Shown here: piece by piece, positions 29,791 through 41,391 of the stretch | Layout: every line of letters begins with the position of its first letter | Numbering within the stretch: the first letter of the stretch is position 1 | DNA from: Adiantum capillus-veneris | Taxonomy: Eukaryota; Streptophyta; Polypodiopsida; Polypodiales; Pteridaceae | Reading direction: 5' to 3' | Length of the DNA stretch: 64,000 nucleotides | NCBI GenBank assembly: GCA_014529385.2 | Contig: CM043966.1 | Span: 40,723,037 to 40,787,036, forward strand | Position numbers and translations under genes: made by a program | The notes under the pieces: generated by a model | What the model was told of the DNA's origin: nothing | Database searches by the model: none | The model's input: the letters and a program-made list of their open reading frames with translations, nothing else

Positions 29791-30960
29791 AGAGCATCCC
29801 AATTCTTGAATAATGCAAGCATTTAAAGGAGCTGGGTGAAGACTCGAGAAGATGTAGTACATTGCACAATATAGAAATAGCTTGCAACCATGAGAAAAGG
29901 GGAGATTCCAGAGAGGAAACATTCTACCAAAGGGTATCTCTCCTTGGGTTGCTAGGAGCACATGTTGATCTCTTGACTTGCAAGTTCCTCCTTGCCTCCC
30001 AACTGGTGCTCTTTTTTTCGGCCTTAGTCTCGACTCTTGGATCAGCACCGCACTACCCACGTTCACCACTTTCATCCATGCACCAAGCTTGAAAGTAGCT
30101 TGCCATAAAAAGTAGATAGATAAGCATTAACAAGAAAGACATGGTTTTGAAGAGCTCATGTTTAGCAACTCATCATGAGCTTAAATATTATGAACAAGAA
30201 GCTCATGGATAAAATTCTTTTGCTCTAGTGACAATAAAGAATTTGGCATACATGGAAATATGCACTCCCAAGTAATTGTTCTATAGTGTCTCCTCACTAG
30301 CAACTCTTGAACACACAATAGGAAGTTTGTTTGTTTCCCGCATACTTGTCCTTCCACTTACAACTACAATTTTTCATAGCATGCGTAGCTATGAGCCTGT
30401 GCACACCGCCCTACTGCAAGGGGTCCCATGCACGCGGGAACCTAGCATCTTAAAAATTTATAGGTAGTTTTTGAATAAAAACTAGCCGAGGTTAGCTAGT
30501 ACTAAGGGAAAAATGATCCAAATGAAAACGGACTCAAAGGTTGAGTTGAAGCACGTTACAATTTTGAATAGTTCAAATTTAATACTCTCTTGGGAGGATC
30601 ACTATGTATGAATTGTGTATATCACGTGTTTTCGATGACTATTTCTAAGACTCCTTATCTGTGAATTTTTTATGAATAAAAAATACACCCTTTTTTTGTT
30701 TAATCTATAATTTTTTCCCAATTCCATTTTACTGTACCCTTTTGTATTGTATGTAAATATGTGAGAAAATTGTATTTTAATAACCTATTCTACTGCCTTC
30801 ACCTGATAGTCACATAATTATTTAGTGACCTCCCTGAGAATAGTCTCTATAAACTTTTTTTTTTTGCCATACTGACAATTGTAAGTTGAGATAATTTATA
30901 TTAACCCAATAAGACTAAGCTTTGATGGTAACTTTGCACTTAGGAAAAGCATTGAAAGAC
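29791..30960. other. No recognised feature
   Basis: AT-rich. Only short open frames, no domain or repeat that I can name. Confidence 0.4.
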
Positions 30961-31300
30961 GAGCTTTCAATTTAGGGTTTAGCTTCCATGGTGACTGTGT
31001 GTGTGATTAGGGTTAAGCTTCCATGGTGACCTTGTGTGATTAGGTTAAGCTTCCATGAAAACCTTGTATCATTAAAGAGAGAAAGGTTTAGTCTCAGTAT
31101 AGTAATCAAGCTTAGGCTTTGCATGTCTCTTTATGGTAGGAGGAATGTATGGCTATAATCCTCTCTTCCAAGCTTTAATGGAAAGCTCTAAATTCCCATT
31201 TTATCTCCAAAGTGAGCTTTAATGGAAAGCTCGAAGACCCATAAATTATAGGACGACCTTCTAGCTTCCTAAATGGAAAGCTAGGCACCATAAGAAAAGA
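30961..31300 (+). repeat. Short degenerate direct repeats (AAGCTTCCATG and GGAAAGCT types)
   Basis: Three copies of a block with AAGCTTCCATGGTGACC and GTGTGATTAGG between 30975 and 31065. Several TTTAATGGAAAGCT blocks lie at 31170-31290. These resemble enhancer-like repeats of LTR U3 regions, but no LTR ends were found. Confidence 0.4.
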
Positions 31301-32820
31301 GTAGTTGTTTAAGCTCAATAGAAGTAGTTCAATTTTTTGTATTGAAGAGTATCTCTAAAGTTGTCAATTTCAAGTTTGTTTACGAATACGGGATGGGGGA
31401 GATAGGGGATAACTTCGCGGAATTGATCTCCGTGTTGTTTGAACCGAAAACTCTACAAGCTTCCATGGAGATGCCCCATGGATGGTAAAGGATTGCAAAA
31501 ACCTAGAAATCATACAAAACGGGGATTGAACTTAAAAAGTTGGCATTTCTGAAGAGACATTAACCATCAAATGCCTATGGTAAAAACTCGCTTGTATTTT
31601 CTAAATAAACTTGACTGGTAGATAATTAATAAAAGTAGGAACTAAGGCTGATAAATGAATAAACCTGGAAATTACCAACTACGAGTTAAAAAGGAATCTC
31701 GAGAGGTGATAGCGATAGTCCATTGTAAAACATAGATTTAACTAGGAGTTTTGAAGATTGTTTGGAAATGATCGAAAACCAAGATGGATCTTCTTGAGAT
31801 CAATTTGATTGAAAGGTCCGTCCATTCAGAGGATTCTCTTGGAGAACTTGACGGAGATTGGCCCTTTTTGGATAGGGCAGTGTAACCGGCTAGTTTGTTA
31901 TACCTAGGTCATTCATGCCCGAGGGATAAGGGATGAATGGGTTTGTTTTATCTTTTCCCGGCCAGGTGAAGTACCCGTGGTTTATTATTGAAAAACGGCC
32001 ATAATCCGAGTATGGCCTGATGCCAATAGTTGGAAGAGAAGGTTATACTCAGGGAGGATGATGTGAATTTAATAAAGGAAATTTGTTCCATCTGGTTGCT
32101 TAAAAAAGAACTGGAAAGGCTAGGAATATAGGGGCTATCGTGTGCATCTGTCACCAGATGGTGCTATACCTCTTGAAATAAAATACTTAGGAAGGAATGA
32201 TTAAATTACTTGAAGAGCCTTTCCCAAACACTTAAATTTTGAGAAATATTGTGAAGGTGCTGCCATTTTGATGGCTTGTAACCGATTATCTTGGTCTTGA
32301 GTGAGGCAAGATGAATTGGTTGAAACTAAATGTTTTGCAAGATTAGTTAGGAAACTAGTTACAAGCTAATTATAGCAAATACATGAAAAGAAATGAATTA
32401 AAAGTTTATAAATAAAGTTCTCGTGGGAACAAACACATGAATTTCCTTGACAAAGGGTATGCAAAAGATTGCATGCTACTTGTTGTCTGACAATGTCTGA
32501 TATACTATTTTCCCTGATTTTGTAGTAGTTAAGTACTACCTCGAGAAGGGATTTTCATGAAATGGTTTAGTGGGTGGGCGGATGTGAAGGGTTAGATGGC
32601 CGGATGTTGAATAGTTTTTTTTATGTGAAACGCTAGGACTATGCGGGATAAAAATGGGTAAGTGGGAACGAGCGAGACCATGTAGGATTACAAGATCCCT
32701 CTTCTTAGGGGAAAGTGATAACTGCCGTGCCTGCTTGTCAGGAAAAAGGGGTTATCACCATGAACCAACGGAGAACAAGAAAGCAAGAGCAGATCCTCAA
32801 GTTAAAGATCCAGAGAATCA
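31301..32820. other. No gene recognised; possible decayed LTR
   Basis: No coding signal. Because a primer-binding-site-like sequence lies at 33177, part of this stretch may be a decayed LTR. I could not define a second copy in the window. Confidence 0.3.
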
Positions 32821-33044
32821 AGACTAAGGACCATGATTTCGGGTGTGGGTGACTGAAAGATGCCAAGGACGGATTTAAATTATGATAAGCGGATAGAGTC
32901 GTCAAATTGATGGGATTTACCCCCTTAGGTCGAGACTAAGGACCATGATTTCGGGTGTGGGTGATTGAAAGATGCCAAGGAAGGATTTAAATTATGATAA
33001 GCGGATAGAGTCGTCAACTTGATGGGATTTACCCCCTTAGGTTG
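32821..33044 (+). repeat. 112-bp tandem duplication
   Basis: Units 32821-32932 and 32933-33044, differing at only a few bases, beginning AGACTAAGGACCATGATTTC. Confidence 0.9.
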
Positions 33045-33176
33045 GCATTCGAGATAGACCGGAGTCCTGCCTGGGTGTTGGTCCCAAGTGGTCGAGTGTG
33101 GGTATGTCATTCCCTCGAGCAGTCTGGAATACTGAGGGAGGTGAGTTGGGTCAAGTGTGGCTATGGTCCTCACAAG

Positions 33177-33188
33177 TGGTATCAGAGC
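33177..33188 (+). promoter_or_regulatory. Primer-binding-site-like sequence (initiator Met tRNA)
   Basis: TGGTATCAGAGC, identical to the site at 5385 and preceded by CACA-AG, as expected after an LTR ending in CA. No matching LTR or intact gag was found nearby, so this is probably a relic of another LTR element. Confidence 0.55.
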
Positions 33189-34860
33189 ATGGTTTGCGAT
33201 CTCAAGAAATATCAAGGCTAAATGGTTTATGATTTAGAAAAAAAACCAGAGATCATTAGGGAATGAACTAAAAATAATGTTGTTTGAAACTTTAAAAATA
33301 AAGGATAACCATAGTCCAGAATTCGAGCATTGATGTACAAGAAGATGCCAAGATTGTTGCTACAAGTTTGAAGTATTGAGATGATGTATATGCAAAGTAT
33401 GATGAAAGCTTTGATGAAGTCTTATGCTCTTTCTTGAGCGAGGAGAATTGATCAGGGTTGAAAGCTCATAAATGACAGATTTATGAAGGTTGGACTTTAT
33501 CAGGATTGGAAGATTACATGGAATGGCAAGGATGGCATTTTTGTTTACATCAATACTATGAAAAATTGAATACTTATCCACTGAATTGAAGAAGTCTTGT
33601 TGAGCGCAAGAGCTGCTAATTTTCCAATTTTTTCTAGTATTAGGACTTCGCGAGAATTCAAGATTACTGTAAATTGTACCGAGATAATCTTGAGACAGAA
33701 GGATTTTTTTGATCAAGTGAAGAATTGGATTACGAAATTGCAAGTCATAAGAAAGAATCTTAAGAGTGCAAGTGATGACCAAGTTTTTTTTCCTTTAAAG
33801 TCCGACCAAAAGAAATCCCTTAAAGATGGGAAAGTGCAAGAGATAAGCTCACAAATTTTGTGGATCATTCAAAGAATTGAGAAGAATAAGAAAGCAAACT
33901 TATGAGTTAGCCAAGAACTTTAAAGTTGGAATCTTTACTCAAGACTATTGTAGATGAAAGACCATTTGCAGAAATTAAAAGTACACAGTAAAAAGAAGTC
34001 ATTAAAAACTCATTGGCAATTGAAGAGGAGAGACTAACATTTGAAGAAAAGGAAATACTGACAATACTCAATTTTTTCAAAAAGGGTCATTTCTTCAATT
34101 AAAGCCAAAAAGGATTACAAGGGAGGCAGGAAGTAATTACAAGGGAGGCAATAAAGTTTACAACTCATAAAGATCCTCTAATATATGGTCACATAACCAA
34201 GTATCACAAGCGTCGCACATGTTAGGACTCTCACCCTCTAGAATGGTTCTACAAGAAACAGCTTGAGCAATTTCTTGGGTATGAGTTGAGAAAAGAAAAG
34301 GACCTCTAAGAGGAAGACTCCAAATGGTATCGAGGAAAATCTTGGAATGGGGGATAAACTGTACAAGCAAGAACAACCTTGCGGAGAACCCAAGATACCG
34401 TGTCCTTTTCATGCGGTAGTATCGAGGGCCAAGTCCCACAGCCTCTGCAACCATAGCAAGTCGGGTATTGTTGCGGAAATGGTCTCTACCCCAGAGAGTC
34501 ACTCTTGTGAGATGTCTCCATGTCTTTCATATCATCTGGACGACACAAGAATTTGGCTGAGGAAAGAGGATATCTTTGTATCGTTGTCAGAACTATCTTT
34601 TAACTGCCTCATCTGTACTCTGCAAGTGAGAGATGCATACAGAAAGAACCAGGTCTTCTTGCCAAGACGCCATCAGATAAGAAAATGATTAAGTTACAAG
34701 AGAGTGAATATCGCAAAAATAAGAGGATAACAAGTGCTGATAAAGAAGGGATTATCAGTATCTTATAAAGAGGAAGTAGCGTATTGAAGAAGCCACAAAC
34801 ACGGTGTCGTGTTGTGGCACGTATATAGTGGGAACGGGCATTAAACGATTTATCTTGTGA
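33189..34860. other. Decayed sequence, no gene recognised
   Basis: Purine-rich, with several lysine-rich open frames (for example 33597-33905, 102 codons) and overlapping frames at 34158-34688. None shows a motif I can name. It could be the remnant internal region of the element primed at 33177. Confidence 0.3.
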
Positions 34861-36177
34861 CTTTTTGACGCATAAGTATACCTAATATAATACTCATATG
34901 CATAAATAAAATCTTTCTACCATACCTTAGTATTACCTTTGAAGTAATATAAATGTACATTACTATTAGAAAGTACTGCAAAAGAAGTATCAATAATTGT
35001 GTCTCTTTTTGTATGGGGAAAAAGCATTTGTATATTTCTTCTAATATCTCAGCTATACCCTACCATATATAAATTATTTTCTTCTTTTCACATTTATGTA
35101 ATAATATAACCCTTTAATAATGCATACCTTCTTGGATACATACAAGAGGGAAGGGCCTACTAGAAGACTTTATGAAAAGGAAGATCCAAAGCTTCTTGGA
35201 ACATCCCAATTTAAAAATCCCGACCTAAGGGTGTGGAGAAAAGGCCAAAACCAAGTCAAGATCTTTTAGTAGGCCAATTTTGCCTTTTGAAGCATGTCAA
35301 TCCGAGTTACAGGTCAAAAGTTACAGGGAAACCAGTGAAAAACCCTCTCACAACCACACTGCAAGAAGAGATGGTAAACAGGTGAATCAAGTGAAAAGAG
35401 GTAATCTTGGTATTTTTCCATATAATAAGATATTTGGAGGGTAAAAGACATAATCATGTGAATGTGACACCTCAAAGATGCCTTGAAGGACAAGACACAC
35501 AAGTTGGGACCCCCTGCTGGAGCCACACAGAAGATGCCTAGGTGGGGCCCACATACATCATGCACCCACATGGATCCTCAATGACCAAAAATGCTGAATT
35601 TCATGATATTTTGAGTCCTAATGTTGCCCATTTTAAGAAATATCCAAAGAACATTTGATTTGGGCTAACTCTTTAGCCTAATCAAGTGATTATGTAAAAC
35701 ATGGCTCCCTCACCTATAAAAAGGGCAACCTTCTCTTCATTGAGGTAAGTTATGAGTGAGTGAGAATAGCTCGATTCCATAGTGACACACTCATCTTACT
35801 GCCACACTTTCTCTTGAAGAAAGGTTGAAGTCTTGCCTCATCATCTCTCTCCATTAAGGTGGTGGCGATTGCTCTCATGTAAGATATATGTTGCTAGTTT
35901 TACTTTCATTTGCATATCTAATCCAATACTTGTCTCTAACTCTATCTCTATCTCTCATTATCTATCTTTAATACCACCACCACACTTAGATCTATCTCTA
36001 ATTCTATCTTTACTACTCCTTTGATCTCTCTTGTTGTGTCCTAATTGTTTCATTGGAAGGTAATCAAACAGCAACCTTGTCAATGTAATGGGTACAACCT
36101 TCTTGCAGGAAACAATTATGTGCACAAGGTTAGTAATCATATCTTCATCTTCCACAAGCATCTCTCTCTCTTAAGGT
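34861..36177 (+). other. Possible LTR/leader upstream of tandem array
   Basis: AT-rich with a strong TATA box at 35715, followed by a pyrimidine-rich stretch with TCTATCTCTA repeats (35938-36015). It directly precedes the leader ORFs of array unit 1 and is absent from the other units, so it may be the original 5' LTR and leader of that element. Not proven. Confidence 0.35.
35715..35725 (+). promoter_or_regulatory. TATA box candidate
   Basis: TATAAAAAGGG after CTCACC. It lies about 655 bp before leader ORF A of unit 1, consistent with a retroelement promoter. Confidence 0.5.
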
Positions 36178-36370
36178 TCTCATTCTCTTCCACAAACTCT
36201 CGAATCTCCTCGCTACAGGTACTTCTCTCCCCGCAGTATCCTTATTCTTCTCTCCCTGCAGTATCCTTATTGCCTAAGGGCGACAATAGGGCTTAGGAGA
36301 GAAACTCTCTTCTTCTTCTCCTTTCACTTCTTTCACACCTTTATCTTTGAACATACTAAGTATATCATTG

Positions 36371-36595
36371 ATGAATAACCATAATCCACATAGAGATAAT
36401 TTCTTTCAATTCCATTCAGTGCAATCTAATAGGGTCAACATTTGGATTATTCGAAAGATTCACTTTTAGCAACGCATAGTGTTTCTATTTGGTCCTGAAA
36501 GGCTCAACGAAGTACTTCCCTCACCAGATCCCATCATACTACCTATTATTGACTATGACTTCTCTTTTGATGTGAATGTGGTTATTTTATTATGA
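36371..36595 (+). pseudogene. Array unit 1 leader ORF A (74 codons, one internal stop)
   Basis: ATG 36371 to TGA 36593-36595, interrupted by TAG at 36467-36469 where relatives have Gln (FFQQR or YFQQR). The rest keeps the family pattern: QRIVFLFGPERL, PIILPIIDY and SFDVNVVILL. Its stop overlaps the start of ORF B as ATGA. All array copies have the same TAG. Confidence 0.65.
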
Positions 36596-36810
36596 ATCAA
36601 GAGGATTTGTACTCACAACTAATCCCAATCGCTAGACAAAGACAAAACATATACATTATAGTAAGCACAAAGCTACAGTTCCAAAGAGCAATCTGTAGCT
36701 TATTTGGACAACAAAGATTAAATATCATTAAATCATCCATTAACCCTTTTGTCCTACCCATGATACGATATGATCGTAATCTCGATGTTTTCATTTTTGT
36801 TTTGTTGTGA
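36592..36810 (+). CDS. Array unit 1 leader ORF B (72 aa), unknown function
   Basis: Starts at the A of the ATGA overlap with ORF A. Product MNQEDLYSQLIPIARQRQ and on, with STKLQFQRAI, NPFVLPMIRY and the terminus LDVFIFVLL. It aligns with the ORF at 55166-55378 over its whole length and is a distant paralogue of ORF A. No known domain was recognised. It is probably expressed, if at all, from the retroelement leader RNA. Confidence 0.6.
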   Translation: MNQEDLYSQLIPIARQRQNIYIIVSTKLQFQRAICSLFGQQRLNIIKSSINPFVLPMIRYDRNLDVFIFVLL

Positions 36811-37219
36811 CTATCTTTCATGAGTTCTCTCCATCACGTGTGTGTTTGTAAGGGAAAGTGAGCGGCTTCTTTGGCTACATTTCTTCTTTATCTTTAGAAG
36901 CTATGTTATCTACATCTTAGCTCCTTCTCATAACCCTTGAGCTTCCGCACAAACTCTCACAACAAGAGGCCCGGTGCCTTCCTGGCAAGCCTGCCAACTT
37001 CTTGACAACGGTGACTTATTCAAGAAGATAGCTTATTTAGAAAGATTTTCCATGACTCCAATATTATATTAGCAAATTTTTGGGGATGAAGATGTGTAAG
37101 AGATAAGTCAAGTTGAAAGTGTTAACAAGAAGTTAAGTCGCAAAACGTATCCAAGAAGCTTCATCAATTACGTATTTTATTCGAGTTGACGACAACTCTT
37201 CTTTTTTTTTTTAGGAGAG
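36811..37219 (+). other. Non-coding part of array unit 1
   Basis: No ORF. It contains the CTTCTTGACA point (37007-37016) after which unit 5 continues into a gag gene instead, and a T-run before the pol-derived part. Confidence 0.5.
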
Positions 37220-38487
37220 ATGTTGCCTTTAATAGACTCAAAGACCTCTTGTCCAGAAGTCCTGTCCTCATCAACCCTGACTAATTTACGCCTTAGCTCT
37301 TCTTTACCCGAGGAAGTTCAATCAGAAATTCAGGTAGACCCCTATTTTAGACCTCTTTTGCAAGAGATTCAAGCTAAGAACCCGAGGGAACACTTAACTA
37401 ACTCTACCTTAGCAGATGGTCTTCTTTACTACTGGAAAGCTTCAGCCCTTAGATATTCCTCGGATGAAGTGGGAATGTCTTGAGTATGGACTTTGTTACA
37501 AGTCTTCCAAAGACAACTGGAAACTATGATTCTGTTTTTGTGATAGTAGATAAGCTCACTACGGTAGCTCATCTAATTACAGTCAAGCAGACAGCTACTG
37601 CCAACGACATACCCCAAGTATTTATCAAAGAGGTAGTAAGACCACATGGAATCCCTACAAGAATCATCACTGATCGGGATTCCAAATTTACTTCTAAGTT
37701 TTGGCAAGCCATGTTTCGATCTCTAGGTACCCCACTGAATCTTAGCTCAACATATCATATGGAGACTGATGATCAAAATGAGCGAGTGAATCAAGTCATT
37801 GAAGATATGCTTCAAGCATACTACAACCGGCAGCACCAGCAATGGATCAAGTTTCTTCCCCTAGTTGAGTTTTCTTATAACTCTTCTCACCATCGCAGCC
37901 TCGGAATATCACCCTTTAAAGGCTTGTATGGTAAAAAATGTTAGTCCCTCTTCGATTAGCCGACCCAGCTGTTCATGTTCCTGCCGCTAAGTCTACCCTG
38001 GAAGAGATGAATCATCAACTTCTAGTCATTGGAGACAACCTGAAGAGACCTAGTGATAGGTAGAAGAGTTACGCTGATCTTCACCACTTTGCTAGAAGCT
38101 TTAGCGAAGGCGAACAAGCTTTCCTCGGAGTCAGACCCAAACGTAGCTCCTTAAAGCTAGAGAAATTCCATAAACTTGCCTTCAAATATTGTGGACCTTT
38201 TGGAATCCTTAGAAAGATAGGAGAACAAGCCTACGAGTGAGCCTTATCACCTCACATGCACATTCATAATGTTTTCATGTTAGCCTCTTAAGAAATATGT
38301 TGCTGACCCTCTACAGGTTTTGATTTATGATGACACCATTCTCATCAATCAGGAAGAATTTCAAATGGAACCAGAACAAATTCTGGAAACTAAAGAGAAG
38401 CAACTGCGGCACAGGACACTTCAAGAAGTACTAATCAAGTGGAAGGGCTATCCGATTGAAGATGCTTCTTGGAAAGATTGGGACTAG
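37220..38487 (+). pseudogene. Array unit 1 chromovirus pol 3' end: integrase and chromodomain
   Basis: The first frame gives the pre-integrase stretch (DPYFRPLLQEIQ, LADGLLYYWK). The zinc-finger part is missing. After a one-base insertion at about 37482-37484 the integrase core continues from 37480 with SMDFVTSLPK, TDRDSKFTSKFW and ETDDQNERVNQ, so the D,D,E residues are present. Further stops follow. It ends in a chromodomain with QEVLIKWKGYPIEDASWKDWD and a TAG at 38485-38487. No active product is possible. Confidence 0.85.
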
Positions 38488-39690
38488 CTAATTACTCAAT
38501 TTTCAAGTTTTGGAGGATGATCACATGTAATTCATCTTTTGGTATCAAATCAATATCTCCCTTTTGTCCAAACCCTTGATCATATTTTTGGTTGGTTCTT
38601 TGGAACAACTTATAATTATTCTTCAAGATATTGATGGCACTTTTGATGTAATTTTTATGCGGATGTAATCAATCGTCTTTTTAATGGAATTCAAGCATCT
38701 CTAGTCAGTCAATTCTTTTGAGATTCATATCGTCTATGGTGTTTTACAAGTCTAATTATTATGATATGTAAAATATCTGATTACCAAGTGAAACATGAGG
38801 TAGTAAGCTATAGACATAAGAGAAATAAGGATGAAGGAAATAAATTGGGTACACAAGGGAGGACATATTGCAAGATTAATTGAAAGATCAGTATGAAATC
38901 CTTAAATGTCAAGGACATGGTATCAATTGGATGATATCAATAGAGAAATGAGTCAACACTCAAAACATAAAAAGTTAAAGTTTGGTTAAGAATGGTAAGA
39001 TTTTTACAAAATGTATTGAGGCTAGATAGAGAGCAAAGAGAAGAAATGATTTTCAGACCTCACAAGAGAAACATAATCCGGTCACACCAAAGAAAAATAC
39101 CTAGTTGAGTAAGATTACATTCAGTAATTAAAGTAACCCCGGTCATTAAGACTTATTTATGATTAATACTTTTGAGTCAGTGCTAAAAATGGAAGAGAAG
39201 TGTATTATTCAAGGTCCATACCAGCTTCACTGCCCTTTAATCTAAATACCCTAAAGTTACTGACCATCTTCAATCATAAGTTGGCCGAGGATTGAATCTG
39301 ACTAGTCTTTAAAGCAGGTCCCGAGATCAGGACAGCTCTTTCTTTTTGTTGGGGAGTTTGTAAGGTCCCTCCCTAAACCCTAGAGTCATCAGAACTTTTT
39401 CAGCCTAGAAAATAATTTAGAAAAAGCAAGACCGACAAAGAAGTTATACGGACAATGAGACTTTACTCTAGAATGAAAAGACAAGGATATTCTCGATAAG
39501 AAATTATTTATCCCTATGCTTTTTCAAAAATATTAAAATTATTTTTATACTTCTTTGTCAAAAGCCGCGTGGGAGCTGATCTAGATCGAGAACTGGCAGA
39601 AAACAGGACTAATTTGATTGGAAGATAAAGTTAAAAGATAGGAATTGAGAAGAAATTCGGGTCCCATAAGTATTAAGAAGAGAATTGGGG
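38488..39690 (+). repeat. LTR-like region of array unit 1
   Basis: Follows the chromodomain stop. A purine-rich TTTGGAGGA precedes TGATCACATG near 38518, where a 3' LTR could start. A second candidate start is TGTAAGGTCCC at 39359, after TTGTTGGGGAG. Neither can be confirmed because no independent LTR copy is present. It is truncated at 39690, where the next unit's leader begins. Confidence 0.45.
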
Positions 39691-40668
39691 TCTCATTCTC
39701 TTCCATAAACTCTAGAATCTCCTTGCTACAGGTACTTCTCTCCTCGCAGTATCCTTATTGCCTAAGGGCAACAATAGGGCTTGGGAGAGAAACTCTCTTC
39801 TTCTTCTCCTTTCACTTCTTTCACACCTTTATCTTTGAACATACTAAGTATATCATTGATGAATAACCATAATCCACATAGAGATAATTTCTTTCAATTC
39901 CATTCAGTGCAATCTAATAGGGTCAACATTTGGATTATTCGAAAGATTCACTTTTAGCAACGCATAGTGTTTCTATTTGGTCTGACAAGTCTCTAAAGCA
40001 TGTCCCGAGATGAGGACAGCTCTTTCTTTTTGTTGGGGAGTTTGTAAGGTCTCTCCCTAAACCCTAGAGTCATCAGAACTTTTTCAGCCTAGAAGATAAT
40101 TTAGAAAAAGCAAGACCGACAAAGAAGTCATACGGACAATGAGACTTTACTCTAGAATGAAAAGACAAGGATATTCTCGATAAGAAATTACGTTATCCCT
40201 ATACTTTTTCAAAAATATTAAAATTATTTTTATACTTCTTTGTCAAAAGCCGCGTGGGAACTGATCTAGATCGAGAACTGGCAGAAAACGGGACTAATTT
40301 GATTGGAAGATAAAGTTAAAAGATAGGAATTGAGAAGAAATTCGGGTCCCATAAGTATTACGAAGAGAATTGGGGTCTCATTCTCTTCCACAAACTCTAG
40401 AATCTCCTTGCTACAGGTACTTCTCTCCTCGCAGTATCCTTATTGCCTAAGGGCAACAATAGGGCTTGGGAGAGAAACTCTCTTCTTCTTCTCCTTTCAC
40501 TTCTATCACACCTTTATCTTTGAACATACTAAGTATATCATTGATGAATAACCATAATCCACATAGAGATAATTTCTTTCAATTCCATTCAGTGCAATCT
40601 ATTAGGGTCAACATTTGGATTATTCGAAAGATTCACTTTTAGCAACGCATAGTGTTTCTATTTGGTCC
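39299..40668 (+). repeat. 685-bp direct duplication between units 1 and 2
   Basis: 39299-39983 and 39984-40668 carry the same LTR-like end plus leader start. It explains the 4172-bp spacing between the first two units. Confidence 0.85.
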
Positions 40669-40768
40669 TGAAAGGCTCAACGAAGTACTTCTCTCACCAG
40701 ATCCCATCATACTACCTATTATTGACTATGACTTCTCTTTTGATGTGAATGTGGTTATTTTATTATGA
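40544..40768 (+). pseudogene. Array unit 2 leader ORF A
   Basis: Same as unit 1, with the shared internal TAG, and ATGA overlap with ORF B at 40765. Confidence 0.6.
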
Positions 40769-40983
40769 ATCAAGAGGATTTGTACTCACAACTAATCCCA
40801 ATCGCTAGACAAAGACAAAACATATACATTATAGTAAGCACAAAGCTACAGTTCCAAAGAGCAATCTGTAGCTTATTTGGACAACAAAGATTAAATATCA
40901 TTAAATCATCCATTAACCCTTTTGTCCTACCCATGATACGATATGATCGTAATCTCGATGTTTTCATTTTTGTTTTGTTGTGA
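40765..40983 (+). CDS. Array unit 2 leader ORF B (72 aa)
   Basis: Protein identical to unit 1 ORF B. Confidence 0.55.
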   Translation: MNQEDLYSQLIPIARQRQNIYIIVSTKLQFQRAICSLFGQQRLNIIKSSINPFVLPMIRYDRNLDVFIFVLL

Positions 40984-41391
40984 CTATCTTTCATGAGTTC
41001 TCTCCATCACGTGTGTGTTTGTAAGGAAAAGTGAGCAGCTTCTTTGGCTACATTTCTTCTTTATCTTTAGAAGCTATGTTATCTACATCTTAGCTCCTTC
41101 TCATAACCCTTGAGCTTCCTCACAAACTCTCACAACAAGAGGCCCGGTGCCTTCCTGGCAAGACTGCCAACTTCTTGACAACGGTGACTTATTCAAGAAG
41201 ATAGCTTATTTAGAAAGATTTTCCATGACTCCAATATTATATTAGCAAATTTTTGGGGATGAAGATGTGTAAGAGATAAGTCAAGTTGAAAGTGTTAACA
41301 AGAAGTTAAGTCACAAAACGTATCCAAGAAGCTTCATCAATTACGTATTTTATTCGAGTTGACGACAACTCTTCTTTTTTTTTTAATGAGA

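Noticed and set aside
34158-34688. Overlapping 114- and 113-codon ORFs on opposite strands
   Set aside because: Neither shows a motif, and they overlap each other; no support for a gene.
36597-36821. Antisense 74-codon ORF over leader ORF B (also in other units)
   Set aside because: The sense frame is the one conserved with the 55166 ORF; the antisense frame is its shadow.
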